Shown here piece after piece: positions 5,947 to 8,203 of a stretch of 8,203 nucleotides of DNA (its first letter is position 1; each line of letters begins with the position of its first letter). The notes beneath the pieces are model-generated. The model saw only the letters and a program-made list of their open reading frames with translations. It had not been told where the DNA came from and ran no database searches. A program made the position numbers and the translations under genes. The stretch is taken from positions 1-8,203 of the forward strand of contig JASHYG010000161.1 in NCBI GenBank assembly GCA_030043215.1. Reading direction: 5' to 3'. Source of the DNA: Gammaproteobacteria bacterium. GTDB taxonomy: Bacteria > Pseudomonadota > Gammaproteobacteria > Steroidobacterales > Steroidobacteraceae.

Positions 5947-6435
5947 TCAGCCGTGCGCCACGTAGGCGATCCAGCGACCGCAAAAGACGATGCCCACCCA
6001 GAGCACGAGCGAGACGACCGCGGTGACGCGGGCGATCATCCGGCGATGCTCCCAGAACTCCCCGCCGCGGCGCACGAGGAGTTGGAATCCGAAGGTGAGA
6101 ACGAGCACGCACGCGAGAAGCGACATCTTGAGGTAGAACACTTCGTTCAGCAGGTCGCGGCCCGGCTCCGCGGTGATGAGAATCGAGCCGGAGACGAGGA
6201 GCACCACGACGGCCCCCCAGATCCAGGGCAGGAACCGGTGGGCCAGCTCCGGAAGGGTCTGGCTGCGGGCGGCCACGCCGAGCAGCCGGAAGTCGAGCAT
6301 CACGACCGAGGCCATGACGGTCGCGATGGCGAGAATGTGCACGGTCTGTACCGTGGGGATGATCCAGTAGACGTTCTGGATCACCATGCTCACAGCGGTA
6401 TTCGACAGCCACTCACAGAAGGCGGAAATCATCAT
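5947..6435 (-). CDS. Four-helix membrane protein, first of a tandem pair (DUF6644-like)
   Basis: A 162-residue integral membrane protein, first gene of the pair. Membrane segments lie near residues 24-47, 69-88, 100-120 and 135-156. Shared with the downstream copy are W24-x-x-PTV..VH (His33), LDFRLLGVAAR (47-57), LPWIWGA (69-75), the K-M pair of helix three, and GRWI near the end. Charged loops (RRGGEFWEHRR, 122-132) favour the cytoplasm by the positive-inside rule. Two adjacent ATGs are possible: 6435, with GGAGAG only 3 bases upstream, or 6432, at a better 6-base distance; the difference is one Met. The gene is divergent from the membrane-anchored regulator, with a 282-bp repeat-rich gap, so control by that regulator is plausible. 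Function is unknown. Confidence 0.83.
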   Translation of the reverse strand: MMISAFCEWLSNTAVSMVIQNVYWIIPTVQTVHILAIATVMASVVMLDFRLLGVAARSQTLPELAHRFLPWIWGAVVVLLVSGSILITAEPGRDLLNEVFYLKMSLLACVLVLTFGFQLLVRRGGEFWEHRRMIARVTAVVSLVLWVGIVFCGRWIAYVAHG

Positions 6436-6474
6436 CGGCTCTCCGAGGCGCTCCAGGCGAGGTTTCGAGATTGT

Positions 6475-6502
6475 CTTATCAACGGCATTGCCTTATCAAC
6501 GG
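6475..6502. repeat. Pair of 11-bp direct repeats upstream of the membrane-protein pair
   Basis: CTTATCAACGG occurs at 6475-6485 and 6492-6502, separated by CATTGC, with a start-to-start distance of 17 bp. It lies 40-67 bp upstream of the start codon of the first membrane-protein gene. A perfect 11-bp repeat this close together is unlikely by chance in GC-rich DNA, and the position suits an operator overlapping that gene's promoter. The bound protein is unknown. Confidence 0.5.
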
Positions 6503-6527
6503 TAAGCTCCGGTTCTGGGCCGAGAGC

Positions 6528-6581
6528 GTCACGAGCGCCCGCCCACACGGGTCGTGACAGCTGTCAAGCCTGCGACAGCTG
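6528..6581. promoter_or_regulatory. Cluster of palindromes, possible operator
   Basis: TGACAGCTGTCA at 6555-6566 is a perfect 12-bp palindrome. Its core half GACAGCTG recurs at 6574-6581, 18 bp along. GTCACGA (6528-6534) and TCGTGAC (6552-6558) form a 7-bp inverted repeat around a 17-base loop that overlaps the palindrome. The arrangement, between two divergent genes, suggests a binding site for a dimeric regulator with an accessory half site. I do not recognise the site as that of a known factor. Confidence 0.45.
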
Positions 6582-6636
6582 GGCGGCTGCAAACCCGCTG
6601 CCGCAGCCATCATCCGCCCGAGCCCGCTGTTTGTCT

Positions 6637-6690
6637 CGTAAATTACTGTTCTGAATGGCGTTATTTAACGTTAACAGACCGTGCTAGGAT
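6637..6690 (+). promoter_or_regulatory. Promoter of the membrane-anchored regulator with 10-bp-spaced direct repeats
   Basis: This is the only AT-rich patch in the gap. TGCTAGGAT (6682-6690) fits an extended -10 element (TGn then TAnnaT); a start site near 6697 would give a leader of about 21 bases. Just upstream CGTTA occurs at 6659-6663 and 6669-6673, exactly 10 bp apart, and the second lies in the palindrome TTAACGTTAA (6665-6674). A related CGTAA is at 6637-6641. No good -35 is visible, which suits an activated or autoregulated promoter. OmpR-type winged helices bind tandem repeats about 10-11 bp apart, so self-regulation is possible. Confidence 0.45.
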
Positions 6691-6717
6691 ACGGGTCCTG
6701 CTGAGCGCCATCCCACC

Positions 6718-8001
6718 ATGCTCGATATTAATCAACTACACGCTCATGCCGAGCGGATCCGTGCGAGCGGGGTACTCGGTCGCTCCCGTCTCATCCGCCG
6801 CCTGTTCGAATTTCTCGTCGACTGCTCGCTCACCGGCCGTGCGCCGAAGGAGATCGAGGTCGGCATCGACGTGTTCGGCAAGGATGCGCAGTTCGACGTG
6901 TCGCAAGACGCGATGGTGCGAGTATACATTCACAAGCTGCGCCGCAAGCTCGAAGAATTCTATGCCGGCCCGGGCCGGGGCGACCCCGAGCGGCTGATCA
7001 TCCCGAAAGGTGCATACCGGTTCGTCATCGAGCCGGCCGAGGTGGCTGAGGCGGCCGAGCCGCCGCCGGTCGGCGGTCGCCGCAGCTGGGTGCCAACGGT
7101 GCTCGCCGCCTCGCTGCTGATCAATGTGCTTGCGCTGCTGACCTTCGGATACCTGCGGTGGCGCTCCGCTCCCGACGGGCTGAGCGCGCTGCGCGCGTCC
7201 CCGGTCTGGTCGCGAATTCTCAATGACGATCGAACCATCTTCGTCGTGCTCGGCGATTACTACATCTTCGGCGAGACGGATCCGTCGATGCAGGTGCAGC
7301 GCCTGATCCGGGAGCCCTCCATCAACTCCCCGGCGGATCTCGATCAGTATCTCATGATGCATCCCGAGCTCGGCAGCCACTACCTCGACCTGCAGCTCAA
7401 CTACTTGCCGACGGCCGCGGCATACGCGCTGCGGGACGTGATGCCGCTCCTCGCCCCCGCCCACAAGCGTATCCGGGTCGCGATGGCCTCGGAGCTGAGC
7501 CCCGCGGTGCTGACTTCCGCCAATGTCGTGTACATCGGCTACCTGAACGGGATGGGGATGCTGCACGACCTGGTGTTCGCCGGATCTCGCTTCTCCGAGG
7601 GCAAAACGTACGACGAGCTCGTCGACCACGTGACCGGCCGGCACTACGTCAGCGAGGCCGCGGTGCCACGGGGCGAGGAGAAGTACCACGACTACGGCTA
7701 CTTCGCGACGTTCTCCGGCCCGGGCGGCAATCAGATCGTCGTCATCTCCGGAACGCAGGACGTTGCGTTGATGCACACGGCGGAAGCCGTCACGCAATCC
7801 CAGACGCTCGGGGAGCTCACCTCGAGCGCGCAAGGCGCCCAGTCGTTCGAGGCGCTGTACGATGCGTACGGGATGGACCGCATGAATCTCGGCGGGAAGC
7901 TCCTGCTCACCGCGAAACTCAACACCTCGCGGATCTGGACCGGCGAGCCTCGCGATGCCGTGACGGCCGTGGCGGGCGGCCCGGCGCGCGCCTTGAAGTA
8001 G
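6718..8001 (+). CDS. CadC-like membrane-anchored winged-helix regulator with unknown C-terminal domain
   Basis: A 427-residue protein in three parts. Residues 20-105 form a winged-helix DNA-binding domain: LIRRLFEFLVDCSLTGRAPK, then IEVGIDVFGKDAQFD (46-60), SQDAMVRVYIHKLRRKLEEFY (62-82, recognition helix) and LIIPKGAYRFVIEP (93-106, the wing). A Pro/Ala/Glu linker leads to one membrane segment (about 125-147). Residues 150-427 would lie outside the cytoplasm, and I do not recognise them; the most family-like stretches are ANVVYIGYLNGM (268-279), YHDYGYFATFSGPGGNQIVV (323-342) and SFEALYDAYGMDRMN (376-390). The topology is that of CadC/ToxR one-component regulators, which sense a periplasmic signal and act on DNA from the membrane. 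The ATG at 6718 has no clear ribosome-binding site, but the winged helix starts close after it. Its likely targets are its own promoter, the divergent membrane-protein pair and the siderophore-interacting gene 17 bp downstream. Confidence 0.85.
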   Translation: MLDINQLHAHAERIRASGVLGRSRLIRRLFEFLVDCSLTGRAPKEIEVGIDVFGKDAQFDVSQDAMVRVYIHKLRRKLEEFYAGPGRGDPERLIIPKGAYRFVIEPAEVAEAAEPPPVGGRRSWVPTVLAASLLINVLALLTFGYLRWRSAPDGLSALRASPVWSRILNDDRTIFVVLGDYYIFGETDPSMQVQRLIREPSINSPADLDQYLMMHPELGSHYLDLQLNYLPTAAAYALRDVMPLLAPAHKRIRVAMASELSPAVLTSANVVYIGYLNGMGMLHDLVFAGSRFSEGKTYDELVDHVTGRHYVSEAAVPRGEEKYHDYGYFATFSGPGGNQIVVISGTQDVALMHTAEAVTQSQTLGELTSSAQGAQSFEALYDAYGMDRMNLGGKLLLTAKLNTSRIWTGEPRDAVTAVAGGPARALK

Positions 8002-8018
8002 CGGGACGGGGCGAATCG

Positions 8019-8203
8019 ATGAGCTCAGCCGGTCCATCGCGCGATTCGGCGCCCGAGGGCGCGCGCCCGCGCAAGCCACGCTATCCGGTTGAGGTGAGGC
8101 GCGTGCGGCGGCTCACGCCGCGGATGGTTCGCGTGACGTTCGGCGGCGAAGAGCTGGCCTCCTTCGCGTGGTCGGGTCCGGCCTCTCACATCAAGCTGAT
8201 CTT
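8019..8203 (+). CDS. Siderophore-interacting protein, N-terminal part (3' end outside window)
   Basis: An open frame begins at ATG 8019, preceded by GGACGGGG, and runs off the window; 61 codons are visible. After a basic, proline-rich leader of about 20 residues comes YPVEVRRVRRLTPRMVRVTF (22-41), then GGEELASFAW (42-51) and PASHIKLI (54-61). This is the start of the FAD-binding beta-barrel of the siderophore-interacting (ViuB/SIP) family. Those cytoplasmic flavoproteins reduce ferric siderophores with NAD(P)H and so release iron. The arginine-x-threonine-tyrosine/serine FAD motif lies further on and cannot be checked. The gene follows the membrane regulator by 17 bases on the same strand, so they probably share a transcript. 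The assignment rests on a short piece but the pattern is distinctive. Confidence 0.8.
   Translation, partial: MSSAGPSRDSAPEGARPRKPRYPVEVRRVRRLTPRMVRVTFGGEELASFAWSGPASHIKLI

Noticed and set aside
6581..6619. GGCTGC/GCAGCC and GGGCGG/CCGCCC inverted repeats
   Set aside because: Several alternative short GC pairings are possible here and none is followed by a T-run or linked to a gene end; probably chance in GC-rich DNA.
5836..6654. 272-codon plus-strand frame opposite the membrane-protein pair
   Set aside because: It is rich in His, Asp, Glu and Arg, as expected when hydrophobic codons are read in antisense; the minus-strand frames have paralogous membrane proteins.
6736..8079. 447-codon open frame on the minus strand opposite the membrane regulator
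   Set aside because: It is antisense to a gene with clear domains, is very rich in Arg, Gly, His and Val, has no recognisable motif, and is the expected shadow of a high-GC coding strand.

Overview
The window is high-GC DNA (about two thirds G+C by eye) packed with short genes on both strands. The gene types fit a Proteobacterium, most likely a soil or environmental Gammaproteobacterium: an InhA-like DJ-1 enzyme beside a GlxA-type regulator, a CadC-like membrane regulator, and a ViuB-type siderophore-interacting protein. This assignment is an inference; no marker gene fixes the taxon. I saw no tRNA, rRNA, CRISPR array, insertion sequence or phage gene, so it reads as chromosomal DNA with varied accessory functions.

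Layout. Positions 1-354 hold the 3' end of a transaldolase. It runs 21 bp into a convergent DJ-1/PfpI gene resembling isonitrile hydratase (334-1026, minus). Across a 94-bp divergent control region lies a GlxA-type AraC-family regulator with its own DJ-1-like domain (1121-2077, plus). Its stop codon overlaps the start of a small RBBP9/YdeN-type alpha/beta hydrolase (2077-2610). That gene runs 71 bp into a convergent isoprenylcysteine/phospholipid methyltransferase-like membrane protein (2540-3106, minus). This is in turn divergent from a soluble SAM-dependent methyltransferase of the LCMT/TIGR00027 type (3150-4019, plus).

Next come four minus-strand genes. Read in their own direction they are two tandem paralogous four-helix membrane proteins (6435-5947 and 5934-5440, DUF6644-like), an atypical SDR of the NAD(P)H-binding type (5315-4704), and an exported SnoaL/NTF2-like protein (4613-4113). 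A 282-bp divergent region (6436-6717) is rich in repeats and palindromes and looks like a control region. To its right is a membrane-anchored one-component regulator (6718-8001): an N-terminal winged helix, one membrane segment, and a large C-terminal domain I do not recognise. Seventeen bases downstream begins a siderophore-interacting flavoprotein, cut by the window edge.

How they may work together. The clearest unit is the left one, where a DJ-1-domain AraC regulator sits back to back with a DJ-1 enzyme and is translationally coupled to a hydrolase. The most intriguing is the right one: an unfamiliar membrane regulator, a candidate self-regulatory site, a divergent pair of duplicated membrane proteins and a ferric-siderophore reductase-like gene. 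Both functional links are inferred from gene order and DNA sites, not shown by the sequence.
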